This document shows positions 24,910-33,764 of a DNA stretch of 64,000 nt, in pieces. Position 1 is the stretch's first letter, and each line of letters opens with the position of its first letter. The notes below the pieces were generated by a model. That model was not told where the DNA came from, ran no database searches, and saw only the letters and a list, made by a program, of their open reading frames with translations. This DNA comes from Microbacterium galbinum (lineage in GTDB: Bacteria; Actinomycetota; Actinomycetes; Actinomycetales; Microbacteriaceae), in contig NZ_CP078077.1 of assembly GCF_023101185.1 (NCBI RefSeq), positions 2,137,630-2,201,629 on the forward strand, read 5' to 3'. Position numbers and translations under genes: made by a program.

Positions 24910-26169
24910 TCAGCGCTGGCGGCCGTTGGTGCAGGTCTCCTGTTCGGCGGTCTGACCCGAGATGCTCGGGTCGAGCGTGGCGCGGGGCGCCGGGGTCTCG
25001 GTCGTCGGCGCGTCGGTGGACGGGGCGGTCCCGGGGTCGGTCGCCGTGCCCGGGTCGACGACCTCGACGCCGCCGTTGTTGGTCGCGTCGCCCGTGAGCT
25101 GCACCGGCTGACCGGCGGCGAGCGCGGACCACAGGGTCTCGGCGGCCTCGTAGTTCGGGACGACGCGGTCGCTGTCGTCCGGGTCCTCGAAGACCGGGTA
25201 CTGCGCGAAGACGAAGTCGCTGAACGGCACGTCCTTGATCGACAGTGCGAGCTGCGCGATGCGCACCGGGTTGCCGAGCTCGGTGCTCGGTTTGATGTTG
25301 TCGACGGCCGTATTCGCGAGCCCGAGCACCTTGCTCGGGTCGCTCAGCACCTCGTCGCTGAGGATCTTCTTCACCAGTCGCGACATGTACTGCTGCTGGT
25401 TCGAGACGCGCGCCATGTCACTGCCGTCGCCGACCCCGTAGCGCGTGCGGATGAACTGCAGCGCTTCGTAACCCGAGACGGTCCGGGGCCCGGGCGCCCA
25501 GTAGTCGATGCCCGCCTTCTCGTCGCGGATGCCGTCTCCGCCGATGCAGACCTCCACGCCGCCGATCGCGTCGGTGATGGCCATGACGCCATCGAAATCG
25601 ATCTTCGCGGCGAACGGGATCTCGACGCCGCTGAGGTCGGTGATGGTCTTGGCGACGCACGAGAGCCCGGCGTTCTGGTAGATCGAGTTGATCTGCGTCT
25701 TGCTGGTGGCCGAGGCGATCGATCCGTCCTCGCGCGTGCACTCGGGCGTCTCGATCATGAGGTCGCGCGGCAGGGAGACGACGGTGACGTTGCGGGGTTC
25801 GGCCGACACGTGCACGAGGAGGTTGACGTCGTTGAGGATGCCGCCGTCGGCTTCCGAGCAGCGCTCGCCGAGGAGCCCGCCTGACACCTCGCCGCACTCG
25901 TCGGTGCCGATGAGCAGCACGCTGAACTCGCCCGGGAAGGCGCTGATCGACGGGGGCTCGACCTCCGGCGCGTCCTCGAGCGCCACCGCGTCGGCATTGA
26001 AGCGATTGATGTAGTCGACGACGACGAAGGCGCCGACGGCGATGGCCGAGACCAGCACGACGCCGAGGGTGATCCCGGCGATCTTGAGGAAGCCCTTCAT
26101 CGGTCCCGGGGTGGGGAGGGGAGCGTGGCGGGCGACGGTGGATCGGTCCTTGTGGCGGGCGCGAGGCAT
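24910..26169 (-). CDS. LCP (LytR-CpsA-Psr) family cell-wall polymer ligase
   Basis: A 419-residue protein. A basic cytoplasmic start and one membrane helix (about 25-50) precede an extracellular LCP domain. The conserved elements are SVLLIGTDECG, NDVNLLVHVSAEPRNVTVVS followed by LPRDLMI, KTQINSIYQNAG and ALQFIRTRYGVGDGSDMARV, which hold the Arg and Asp residues binding the polyprenyl pyrophosphate. It transfers glycopolymers from lipid carriers to peptidoglycan. Several extra Cys (ECGE, GERCSE, PECTRE) suggest disulfides. The C-terminus is a Thr/Pro-rich tail. The ATG at 26169 follows TATGCT (26181-26176, minus strand) by 6 nt. Confidence 0.92.
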   Translation of the reverse strand: MPRARHKDRSTVARHAPLPTPGPMKGFLKIAGITLGVVLVSAIAVGAFVVVDYINRFNADAVALEDAPEVEPPSISAFPGEFSVLLIGTDECGEVSGGLLGERCSEADGGILNDVNLLVHVSAEPRNVTVVSLPRDLMIETPECTREDGSIASATSKTQINSIYQNAGLSCVAKTITDLSGVEIPFAAKIDFDGVMAITDAIGGVEVCIGGDGIRDEKAGIDYWAPGPRTVSGYEALQFIRTRYGVGDGSDMARVSNQQQYMSRLVKKILSDEVLSDPSKVLGLANTAVDNIKPSTELGNPVRIAQLALSIKDVPFSDFVFAQYPVFEDPDDSDRVVPNYEAAETLWSALAAGQPVQLTGDATNNGGVEVVDPGTATDPGTAPSTDAPTTETPAPRATLDPSISGQTAEQETCTNGRQR

Positions 26170-26227
26170 CCCGAGAGCATAGCCAGGGGCCCGGGAGGAT
26201 GCCTGTGAAGGCCCCACGGAAACGATT

Positions 26228-26243
26228 GTCACAAGCATGTGAC
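26228..26243. promoter_or_regulatory. Candidate operator in the sugar-transporter promoter region
   Basis: GTCACA-AGCA-TGTGAC is a perfect 6-bp dyad in the AT-rich 180-bp gap before the sugar ABC operon. A smaller palindrome, TTGCAGGCAA, lies at about 26259-26268, and the stretch down to 26292 is rich in A/T. The exact -35 and -10 cannot be fixed by eye. Confidence 0.4.
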
Positions 26244-26349
26244 GATCGTGTGAAAAACTTGCAGGCAATTAGTTAGTCGTAGATACTTATTCGACAGGGC
26301 GAGCACCCACTCGTCCATCCCCAGGACGTTTCAAAGAGGAGATCCACTG

Positions 26350-27639
26350 ATGCACAAGCGCATTCTTCCGGTCGTGGCGCTCGGCGCCGTGGCTTCGCTC
26401 GCGCTGGCCGGCTGCGCCGGCGGCGGCGACAACGGCGGAGCAGCAGACGGAGAGGGCCAGGAGCTCACCGTCTGGATCATGAAGGGCACGAACCCCGATT
26501 CCACCGCCTTCTACGACAAGGTCTCCGCGGCCTTCGAAGAGGAGACCGGAGCGACGGTCAACATCGAGGAGATCCAGTGGGCTGACGCGCACGATCGCTT
26601 CGTCACCTCGATCGCCGGCGGCACCACCCCCGACATCGCCGAGACCGGCACCACCTGGACCGCCGAGTTCGCCGACGCCGGCGCCCTCCTCCCGCTCGAC
26701 GAGTACGTCGACGCCGAGGACGGCCTGCGCGACGACCTGGTCGAGGGCCTCGAGGTCGCGGGAACCTACGACGACGAGCTCTACGGCATGCCGTGGTACG
26801 CCGGCGTGCGTTCGCTCGTCTACCGCGCCGACGTGTTCGAGGAGCTCGGTCTCGAGGCTCCGAAGACGTGGGACGACATCATCGCCGCGGGCGACGCGAT
26901 CAAGGCCGCCAAGCCCGACATGCTCCCGTTCCCGGTTCCGGGTGACGCCGAGTTCCAGGTCTACCCCTGGGTCTGGGGTGCGGGCGGAGAGATCGCCACG
27001 AAGGACGGCGACACCTGGACCAGCGAGCTCGACAGCACCGAGTCGCAGGCCGGCATCGAGTTCTACACCGGTCTCGCGACCGAGCACGGCTTCTCCTCCG
27101 CAGGTGCCACCACCTGGAAGGAGACCGACCTCCGTGACGCGTTCACGCAGGGCAACGTCGCCATGATGCTCTCGGGCTCGTGGACGCCGAAGTCGCTCAT
27201 CGAGGCGAACCCCGACCTCGAGGGCAAGATCGGCGCGGCGGTCATCCCCGGCGAAGACGGCGGCATCGCCCCGTCCGTGCTCGGCGGATCGCACCTCTCG
27301 GTCTTCAACACGACCAAGAACGCCGACCTCGCGTGGGAGTTCGTCAAGCTCATGACCACCGGTGAGTTCGCCGAGCAGTGGTCGAACGAGACCGGCTACT
27401 TCCCGGGCGTCCAGTCCGCGATGGAAGAGGCCCTCGCCTCGACCGACCCGCTCGTGGCACCGTTCGCCGAGCAGATGGTCGACGGCGGAGCATCCGTCCC
27501 GGTCACCCCGAACTTCGGCGCCGTCCAGGCGAAGAAGACGACCAACTCCATGATCCAGGCCATCCTCAGCGGGCAGAAGGACGTCGCGACCGCGACGAAG
27601 GATGCCGCCGCTGAGATGACGGACCTGCTCAACCAGTAA
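26350..27639 (+). CDS. Sugar ABC transporter substrate-binding lipoprotein
   Basis: A 429-residue family 1 extracellular solute-binding protein. The signal peptide ends in the lipobox ALAGC with Cys22 lipidated. The mature part has the usual GTTPDIAETGTTW, YGMPWYAGVRSLVYR and hinge segments of CUT1 sugar-binding proteins. An AAAGAGGAG Shine-Dalgarno precedes the ATG. It is followed by two permeases and a GH3 hexosaminidase, which points to an amino sugar, chitooligosaccharide or related oligosaccharide as substrate. No ATPase gene is present in the cluster. Confidence 0.92.
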   Translation: MHKRILPVVALGAVASLALAGCAGGGDNGGAADGEGQELTVWIMKGTNPDSTAFYDKVSAAFEEETGATVNIEEIQWADAHDRFVTSIAGGTTPDIAETGTTWTAEFADAGALLPLDEYVDAEDGLRDDLVEGLEVAGTYDDELYGMPWYAGVRSLVYRADVFEELGLEAPKTWDDIIAAGDAIKAAKPDMLPFPVPGDAEFQVYPWVWGAGGEIATKDGDTWTSELDSTESQAGIEFYTGLATEHGFSSAGATTWKETDLRDAFTQGNVAMMLSGSWTPKSLIEANPDLEGKIGAAVIPGEDGGIAPSVLGGSHLSVFNTTKNADLAWEFVKLMTTGEFAEQWSNETGYFPGVQSAMEEALASTDPLVAPFAEQMVDGGASVPVTPNFGAVQAKKTTNSMIQAILSGQKDVATATKDAAAEMTDLLNQ

Positions 27640-27654
27640 GGAAGCACTCCTTCC

Positions 27655-28629
27655 ATGTCGATGGTGCAAGCGCCACTGCCGGCCACGAAGGCGGAGTCCC
27701 CCTCCGCCTCCGTGGCCGGCGGCCGGAAGCGTCGCGGTCTCTCGATCGTCACGGCCCGCCCCTGGCTCCTCCTCGCGCCCGGGCTGATCATCCTCGCGGT
27801 GCTCATGCTCTGGCCGCTCATCCAGGTGTTCATCTACTCGCTGCAGGACTACGGTCTGCGCGAGATCAACACCGGGGAGAACAACTGGATCGGCTTCGAC
27901 AACTACGTCGAGGCGCTCACCAACCCGACCCTGTGGACGGTGGTCCTGCCCAACACCGTCGGGTTCGCCGCGGTGGCGGTCTTCGTCACCGTGGCGGTCG
28001 GCACGCTCGTCGCCCTGCTGCTCGCTCGCCTCGGCACCACGTGGCGCGTCATCGTCTCGAGCTGCATCATGGTCGCGTGGGCGATGCCCGCGGTGACCGG
28101 CACCTACGTCTGGACCTTCATCTTCGATGCCGACCGCGGCATCTTCAACTCCGTCCTGCGAGACCTCGGCCTCATGGACCAGTCGATCAACTGGTTCACG
28201 AACCAGTGGTCGTTCTACGCGATCGTGCTGCTGAACGTCGTGCACCACGGCTTCCCGTTCGTCGCGATCACCGTGCTCGCCGGACTCCTCGGCGTCTCGA
28301 AGGAGATGCTCGAGGCCGCGGCCCTCGACGGCGCCGGCGCGTGGCGACGCTTCTGGAAGATCATCTTCCCGACCCTCAAGCCCGTCTTCTCGGTCGTCAT
28401 CATCCTGTCGACGATCTGGGACTTCAAGGTCTTCGCCCAGGTGTACCTGATGCCCGGCGGTGGCGGCGGCAACCGCCAGGTGCTCAACCTCGGCGTCTGG
28501 TCGTACGTCGAGTCGTTCGGTCAGAACCGCTACGGCTTCGGTGCGGCCCTCGCCGTGCTGCTCACCCTCGTGCTGATCGGCATCACGATCGTGTACATCC
28601 GATCCCTCATGAAGGAGGACGAGCTGTGA
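27655..28629 (+). CDS. Sugar ABC transporter permease (MalF type)
   Basis: A 324-residue inner-membrane permease with six helices after a hydrophilic N-terminal 38 residues. The ATPase-contact EAA loop reads EMLEAAALDGAGAWRRFWKI near 217-236. It starts 15 nt after the binding-protein gene. Its GTGA overlap with the next permease shows co-translation. It pairs with the MalG-type permease and, as is common in actinobacteria, probably uses a shared MsiK-like ATPase encoded elsewhere. Confidence 0.92.
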   Translation: MSMVQAPLPATKAESPSASVAGGRKRRGLSIVTARPWLLLAPGLIILAVLMLWPLIQVFIYSLQDYGLREINTGENNWIGFDNYVEALTNPTLWTVVLPNTVGFAAVAVFVTVAVGTLVALLLARLGTTWRVIVSSCIMVAWAMPAVTGTYVWTFIFDADRGIFNSVLRDLGLMDQSINWFTNQWSFYAIVLLNVVHHGFPFVAITVLAGLLGVSKEMLEAAALDGAGAWRRFWKIIFPTLKPVFSVVIILSTIWDFKVFAQVYLMPGGGGGNRQVLNLGVWSYVESFGQNRYGFGAALAVLLTLVLIGITIVYIRSLMKEDEL

Positions 28630-29459
28630 ACCCGCGCGCATCCCTCCGCTCCCGCATCGGTATCGGGATCGCCGTCGCGGCCGTCCTGATCTTCACGCTG
28701 TTCCCCGTGTACTGGATGGTCTCCAGCGCCTTCGACAAGAAGGCCTCGAGCGGTGGGCAGTCGCTGCTGCCGCAGGAGTTCACCTTCGACAACTTCGCGT
28801 TCGTCCTCACCGAGGGCGGGTTCGGCACCTTCCTGCGCAACTCGGCGATCGTGGCGATCGTCACCGTCGTCGTGAGCGCGCTCGTGTGCCTCCTCGCCGC
28901 CGTCGCGGTCGCCCGCTTCAAGTTCAAGTTCCGCACCACGATCCTCATGATGATCCTCGTCGTGCAGATGGTGCCGCTCGAGGCGCTCGTCATCCCGCTG
29001 TTCCTCCAGGTGAAGAGCCTCGGACTCCTCAACAGCATCCTCGGTCTGATGGTCGTGTACGTCGCGCTCTCGCTCGCCTTCGGCATCTGGATGCTGCGCG
29101 GATTCGTCGCGGCCGTCCCGGTCGAACTCGAAGAGGCCGCCTACATCGACGGCGCGAGCTGGTGGCGCATGTTCCGCTCGATCCTGCTGCCGCTGGTCAT
29201 GCCGGGCCTGGTCGCGACGAGCATCTTCAGCTTCATCACCGCGTGGAACGAGTTCATCTTCGCGATGACGATCCTCGGCGCGCAGACCGACCAGTACACG
29301 GTCTCGATCGGTCTCAAGTCGTTCTTCGGCCTGTTCGCCAACGACTGGGGCAGCATCATGGCCGCGTCGACGATCATCACCCTCCCGGTCATGATCTTCT
29401 TCGTGATCGTGCAGCGCCGTCTGGCCTCGGGCATGGTGGCGGGAGCCGTGAAGGGATGA
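28626..29459 (+). CDS. Sugar ABC transporter permease (MalG type)
   Basis: A 277-residue permease with six membrane helices. The EAA motif is VELEEAAYIDGASWWRMFRS near 162-181, and ITAWNEFIFAMTIL, the conserved end-of-loop segment, follows. The GTG start at 28626 overlaps the MalF-type stop. The downstream GH3 gene overlaps its own stop by ATGA. A tightly coupled binding protein-permease-permease-hydrolase operon indicates that the imported sugar is the hydrolase substrate. Confidence 0.92.
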   Translation: MNPRASLRSRIGIGIAVAAVLIFTLFPVYWMVSSAFDKKASSGGQSLLPQEFTFDNFAFVLTEGGFGTFLRNSAIVAIVTVVVSALVCLLAAVAVARFKFKFRTTILMMILVVQMVPLEALVIPLFLQVKSLGLLNSILGLMVVYVALSLAFGIWMLRGFVAAVPVELEEAAYIDGASWWRMFRSILLPLVMPGLVATSIFSFITAWNEFIFAMTILGAQTDQYTVSIGLKSFFGLFANDWGSIMAASTIITLPVMIFFVIVQRRLASGMVAGAVKG

Positions 29460-30940
29460 CCGACGACCTCGAGCGCCTCGCGAACGGCGTGCTCTGGCCG
29501 GGCTTCTTCGGTACCGAGGCGCCCGCCTGGCTGACCTCCGAGCTGCGTGACGGCCTCGCCGGCGTCGTGTACTTCGGCCAGAACGTGGGCGAGGGGCTGT
29601 CGGCGCTGAGCGCCGAGATCCTCGCCGCCAACCCGGATGCCCTGATCGGCGTCGACGAGGAGGGCGGCAGCGTCACCCGCCTCGAGTCGGCCACCGGGTC
29701 CACGCTCCCCGGAGCCGCTCAGCTCGGCGCACTCGACGACCTCGTCGCGACCGAGCGCACCGGTGCCGAGCTCGCCCGTCGCGTGCGTGCGGTCGGTGCG
29801 AACGTCGTGCTGGGTCCCGTCGCCGACGTGAACACCGATCCGCGCAACCCCGTGATCGGCGTGCGGGCGTTCGGTTCCGAGGAGCCGCTCGTCACGCGTC
29901 ACGTGATCGCGGCGGTGGACGGCATCCAGGACGGCGCCGTCGCCGCGTGCATCAAGCACTTCCCGGGTCACGGCGACACACATCTCGACTCGCACCACGC
30001 GCTGCCCGAGATCGCGCTCGACATCGACGAGTACGAGCGCGTGCACCTCGCGCCGTTCCGTGCCGCGGTCGAGGCCGGGGTCGACAGCATCATGACCGCC
30101 CACATCGTCGTCCCGGCGTGGGGCGACCAGCCCGCCACCCTCAACCCGCGGGTGCTCGGCATGCTGCGCGAGTGGGGTTTCGAGGGCGTCATCATCACCG
30201 ACGCGCTCGACATGGCGGCCATCCGGGAGACCGTCGGGATCGGCGGGGGAGCGGCGCAGGCCCTCGCGGCCGGCGCCGACCTGCTCTGCATCGGAAACCC
30301 GACGAACCCCGGCGACGATGCCCTCCCCGACCAGGACGAGCGCGACTTCCGCGCCGCGCGCGACGGCATCGTCGCAGCGCTGCGCGACGGGTCGCTCTCC
30401 CGTGAGCGCGTCGAGGAGGCCACCGGTCGCGTGGCGGCCCTCGCACGCAAGCTCCGTGCGGCCGCCGCCGAAGTGTCGGACGGCATCGAGGAGTTCGACG
30501 CGACCGATGTCGTGCGCCGTGCGATCAGCGTCGTCGGAGACGCCCCGGCTGCGGCATCCGCTCTGTCGGTCGTCGATGCACGCCGCCGTTCGACGCTGGC
30601 CGTCGACAGCGCCTCGGCGTACGTCTCGGCGACGCTCGCCGACGACGGGCGCCGCGTGCGCCTCGACGTCGCGCACACCTCGGTCGAGGAGCAGGATCGG
30701 GTGCTCGACGACGCGGTGTCGACGGAGGGTACGACCGTGCTGCTCATTGACCGTCCCGATGCGGATGCCGCGCAGCGTGCACTCGTGGAGCGCGCCGCCG
30801 TGCGCGACCCCGACGCCGTCGTCGTCAACGTGGGCCTCGCCGCACGCACGGCGCTCCCGCTGCCGACGATCGAGGTGGGAGCCGCCAGCAGGCTGGGCGC
30901 GCAGATGGCACGGGAGCGGTTGGTCGGCGCCGCCGGCTGA
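29456..30940 (+). CDS. GH3 beta-N-acetylhexosaminidase, NagZ-like
   Basis: A 494-residue cytosolic glycoside hydrolase family 3 enzyme with no signal peptide. The NagZ hallmark KHFPGHGDTHLDSH (167-180) supplies the Asp-His acid/base dyad (Asp178, His180). The nucleophile is Asp249 in IITDALDM. NagZ enzymes remove GlcNAc from muropeptides or chitooligosaccharides. The C-terminal 140 residues form a second domain present in longer Gram-positive NagZ. It is coupled to the sugar permease, so it probably acts on imported amino-sugar oligomers. Exact specificity cannot be read from sequence. Confidence 0.9.
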   Translation: MTDDLERLANGVLWPGFFGTEAPAWLTSELRDGLAGVVYFGQNVGEGLSALSAEILAANPDALIGVDEEGGSVTRLESATGSTLPGAAQLGALDDLVATERTGAELARRVRAVGANVVLGPVADVNTDPRNPVIGVRAFGSEEPLVTRHVIAAVDGIQDGAVAACIKHFPGHGDTHLDSHHALPEIALDIDEYERVHLAPFRAAVEAGVDSIMTAHIVVPAWGDQPATLNPRVLGMLREWGFEGVIITDALDMAAIRETVGIGGGAAQALAAGADLLCIGNPTNPGDDALPDQDERDFRAARDGIVAALRDGSLSRERVEEATGRVAALARKLRAAAAEVSDGIEEFDATDVVRRAISVVGDAPAAASALSVVDARRRSTLAVDSASAYVSATLADDGRRVRLDVAHTSVEEQDRVLDDAVSTEGTTVLLIDRPDADAAQRALVERAAVRDPDAVVVNVGLAARTALPLPTIEVGAASRLGAQMARERLVGAAG

Positions 30941-30945
30941 GACGG

Positions 30946-31818
30946 GTGCGCACGATGGACGACGACGTTCTCGCGCTGGTCCGCCGCTCGGCCCCGAAGT
31001 TGAGCGCGGCCGAGACGCGCGTGGCCGAGCGGATCCTCGACGACCCGATGCTCGTCGTCGAACTCGCGATCACCGACCTCGCCGAGCTGTGCGGCACATC
31101 GCTGTCGACCGTCGCGCGCTTCGCGCAGTCGCTGGGCTTCAGCGGTTACCGCGAGCTGCGCGTGGCGGTCGCGCGCTCGGTGACGCTGGCCCAGGCGCAG
31201 CAGGCGCGCTTCGGGTTGGATTCGACGACGATCTCGGCCGACGACGGCCCCGCCACGATCGCCGCGAAGCTCGCGGCCCAGCAGATCGACGCGATCGAGA
31301 GGACCGCTCACGGGCTCGATGCGGCGACCCTGGATCGGGCGGCGCGGGCCCTCGTCGATGCCCGCCACATCGACCTCTTCGGCCAGGCGGCCTCATCGCT
31401 CGCCGCGCAGGATCTGCAGCTGAAGCTCTCGCGCATCGGCAGCGCCGTCTCGCACTCGGCCGATCCGCACCTGGCGCTCACCGCGGCCGCGTTGCGCACG
31501 TCCGATGACGTGGCGGTCGCCTTCTCGCACAGCGGCGAGACGGTCGAGACGCTGCGTGCGCTGGAGGTGGCGAGGGATGCCGGTGCGCTCACCGTCGCGG
31601 TGACCGGTGTCGCCGACTCCTCGCTCGCGCGGACCGCCGAGCTCGTGCTCCTCACGCACGCCTACGAGTCGCCGTTCCGGATGGCGGCGATGTCGAGCCG
31701 GATCGCGCAGCTGGCCCTCGTCGACGTGCTCTTCGTGCGCGTCGTGCAGCACCGCGGCGAGCCCGTGTCGATCCCGCTTCGGCTCACGCACGACGCCGCG
31801 GTGCACCACCGGCGCTGA
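30946..31818 (+). CDS. MurR/RpiR family transcriptional regulator
   Basis: A 290-residue regulator. The N-terminal RpiR-type HTH (about 1-77) includes ITDLAELCGTSLSTVARFAQ and a SGYRELRVAVARS wing. The SIS sugar-phosphate-binding domain (about 125-255) contains FGQAASSLAAQDL, VAFSHSGETVETL and TGVADSSLARTAELVL. Such proteins respond to phosphosugars such as MurNAc-6-P or GlcN-6-P. It starts 6 nt after the GH3 stop, from GTG (30946) or ATG (30955). Its operon place supports control of amino-sugar uptake. Confidence 0.9.
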   Translation: MRTMDDDVLALVRRSAPKLSAAETRVAERILDDPMLVVELAITDLAELCGTSLSTVARFAQSLGFSGYRELRVAVARSVTLAQAQQARFGLDSTTISADDGPATIAAKLAAQQIDAIERTAHGLDAATLDRAARALVDARHIDLFGQAASSLAAQDLQLKLSRIGSAVSHSADPHLALTAAALRTSDDVAVAFSHSGETVETLRALEVARDAGALTVAVTGVADSSLARTAELVLLTHAYESPFRMAAMSSRIAQLALVDVLFVRVVQHRGEPVSIPLRLTHDAAVHHRR

Positions 31819-31854
31819 GACCCGGGTCCGGAGATCGCGATACCGGATCGCAAC

Positions 31855-31873
31855 ACTCTCGTAACGCGAGAGT
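31855..31873. promoter_or_regulatory. Dyad upstream of the peptide transporter promoter
   Basis: ACTCTCG-TAACG-CGAGAGT is a perfect 7-bp inverted repeat. It ends 1 bp before the TTGGCA -35 of the promoter at 31875-31903. It may bind a regulator, possibly the adjacent RpiR protein, or serve as a terminator for the preceding gene. Confidence 0.5.
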
Positions 31874-31874
31874 C

Positions 31875-31903
31875 TTGGCATACCAACATCCACTGAGTAG
31901 CGT
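31875..31903 (+). promoter_or_regulatory. Promoter of the peptide ABC operon
   Basis: TTGGCA (31875-31880) and TAGCGT (31898-31903) are separated by 17 bp. The leader then runs about 60 nt to the binding-protein ATG at 31973, which has a GGAAGG Shine-Dalgarno. Confidence 0.6.
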
Positions 31904-31972
31904 CGAGGGAATCACCATGCGGGCGACGATGCCCGCATGCGCAGCGAAACGCCCCACAGGGAAGGTTCATCC

Positions 31973-33646
31973 ATGCACCAGTCACCACTTCGACGACGCG
32001 GTCTCGTCGCCATCACGGGGGCGACGATCGCCGCCCTCGCCCTCGCGGGTTGTGTCGCGAGCGAGCGCGGCGACAACGATTCGGAAGGGTCCGGCGACGT
32101 CGACGGCACCTTCGTGTTCGCCGCATCGTCCGACCCGGCCAGCCTCGACCCCGCGTTCGCGCAGGACGGCGAGAGCTTCCGCGTCTCCCGGCAGATCTTC
32201 GAGGGTCTCGTCGGCACCGAGCCGGGAACGGCCGACCCCGCGCCGCTCCTCGCCGAGAGCTGGGAGTCGTCGGAGGACGGCATGAGTCACACCTTCACCC
32301 TCAAGGAGGACGTGACCTTCCAGGACGGCACGCCGTTCAACGCCGAGGCCGTCTGCGTCAACTTCGACCGCTGGTACAACTGGACCGGCCTCGCCGCGTC
32401 CGAGGCCTTCGGCTACTACTACAACAAGCTCTTCAAGGGCTACGCCGACACCGCAGCGGATGCCGTGTACAAGTCGTGCACGCCCGACGGCGACTACTCC
32501 GTCACGATCGAGCTGAACAAGCCCTTCGCCGGTTTCGTGGCCTCGCTGTCGCTGCCGTCGTTCGCGATGCAGAGCCCCTCGGCGATGCAGGAGTTCGGCG
32601 CCGACGAGGTGGGCGGATCCGCCGAGGCTCCGCAGCTCTCGGAGTACGCCATGGGCCACCCGGTCGGTACGGGCCCGTACCAGTTCGAGGAATGGGCGCC
32701 GGGCGAGCAGCTTACGCTCAAGGCCTACGACGGCTACTGGGGTGACGCCGGGCAGATCGACGAGATCATCTTCCGCACGATCGGCGACCCGACGGCCGCC
32801 CGCCAAGCTCTGGAGTCCGGCTCGATCGACGGCTACGACCTCGTCGGCCCGGCCGACACCCAGGCGCTCGAGGACGACGGCTTCACCATGGTGTCGCGCC
32901 CACCGTTCACGATCCTCTACCTGGCGTTCAACCAGGCGATCCCCGAGCTTCAGGACCCGAAGGTCCGTGAGGCGCTGTCGTACGCAGTCGACAAGGACGC
33001 GCTGATCAGCCAGGTGCTCCCCGAGGGCACCGAGAAGGCCATCGAGTTCGTGCCCGAGGTCGTCAACGGCTACAACCCCGATGTCACGACCTACGACTAC
33101 GACCCCGAGAAGGCCAAGGAGCTGCTCGCCGAGGCCGGCTACGACGAGGCCAACCCGTTGAAGCTCACCTTCAACTACCCGGTGAACATCTCGCGTCCGT
33201 ACATGCCGGACCCCGAGCAGATCTTCACGGTGCTCTCGTCGCAGCTCGCAGAGGTCGGCGTCGAGACCACGCCGGTCTCGGAGGAATGGGTCGAGTACCT
33301 CGACCGCACCACCGGTACGTCGGATCACGGCATCCACCTCCTCGGGTGGACCGGTGACTACAACGACACCGACAACTTCGTCGGCGTCTTCTTCGGCCAG
33401 CAGAGTTCCGAGTGGGGCTTCGACAACCCGGAGCTTTTCCAGAAGCTCGAAGAGGCGCGCGGCGTGCCGAACCTCGAGGACCAGACGGCTCTGTACGAAG
33501 AGATCAATGAGATGGTCGCCCAGTTCATCCCCGGTGTTCCGCTCGCGCACCCGGCGCCCACACTGGCGTTCGATCCGCGCGTCGAGAGCTACCCGGCCAG
33601 CCCGGTGAACGACGAGGTCTTCACGGACATCGTCCTCACCAAGTAG
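31973..33646 (+). CDS. Peptide ABC transporter substrate-binding lipoprotein
   Basis: A 557-residue family 5 extracellular binding protein (DppA/OppA type). The signal peptide ends ALALAGC, so Cys27 is lipidated. The mature protein shows the family hallmarks SDPASLDPAFAQDGES, LAESWESSEDGMSHTFTLKE and the PTAARQALESGSIDGY-type region. The ATG at 31973 has GGAAGG about 8 nt upstream and is preferred over an ATG at 31937 lacking one. It is the first gene of an operon with two permeases and a double ATPase, probably for di- or oligopeptides. Confidence 0.92.
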   Translation: MHQSPLRRRGLVAITGATIAALALAGCVASERGDNDSEGSGDVDGTFVFAASSDPASLDPAFAQDGESFRVSRQIFEGLVGTEPGTADPAPLLAESWESSEDGMSHTFTLKEDVTFQDGTPFNAEAVCVNFDRWYNWTGLAASEAFGYYYNKLFKGYADTAADAVYKSCTPDGDYSVTIELNKPFAGFVASLSLPSFAMQSPSAMQEFGADEVGGSAEAPQLSEYAMGHPVGTGPYQFEEWAPGEQLTLKAYDGYWGDAGQIDEIIFRTIGDPTAARQALESGSIDGYDLVGPADTQALEDDGFTMVSRPPFTILYLAFNQAIPELQDPKVREALSYAVDKDALISQVLPEGTEKAIEFVPEVVNGYNPDVTTYDYDPEKAKELLAEAGYDEANPLKLTFNYPVNISRPYMPDPEQIFTVLSSQLAEVGVETTPVSEEWVEYLDRTTGTSDHGIHLLGWTGDYNDTDNFVGVFFGQQSSEWGFDNPELFQKLEEARGVPNLEDQTALYEEINEMVAQFIPGVPLAHPAPTLAFDPRVESYPASPVNDEVFTDIVLTK

Positions 33647-33660
33647 GCCCGACCGACGCG

Positions 33661-33740
33661 CACCCTTCGTCTCATCGCTCCGCTCCTCGCTCAGGGACCG
33701 GCCTCCCGGTCCCTGAGCGAGCGGAGCGAGACGAAGGGTG
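33661..33740. repeat. Long imperfect inverted repeat with CTCAGGGACC core
   Basis: The arms of about 35 bp (33661-33701 and 33706-33740) pair around a CCTC loop. The right arm is an exact complement apart from two 3-nt bulges in the left arm. It lies between the binding-protein and permease genes, so it may reduce read-through to the permeases. The GCTCAGGGACC core resembles the element within menB. Confidence 0.75.
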
Positions 33741-33764
33741 TGCGCCCGATCTACGGAGATCTCT

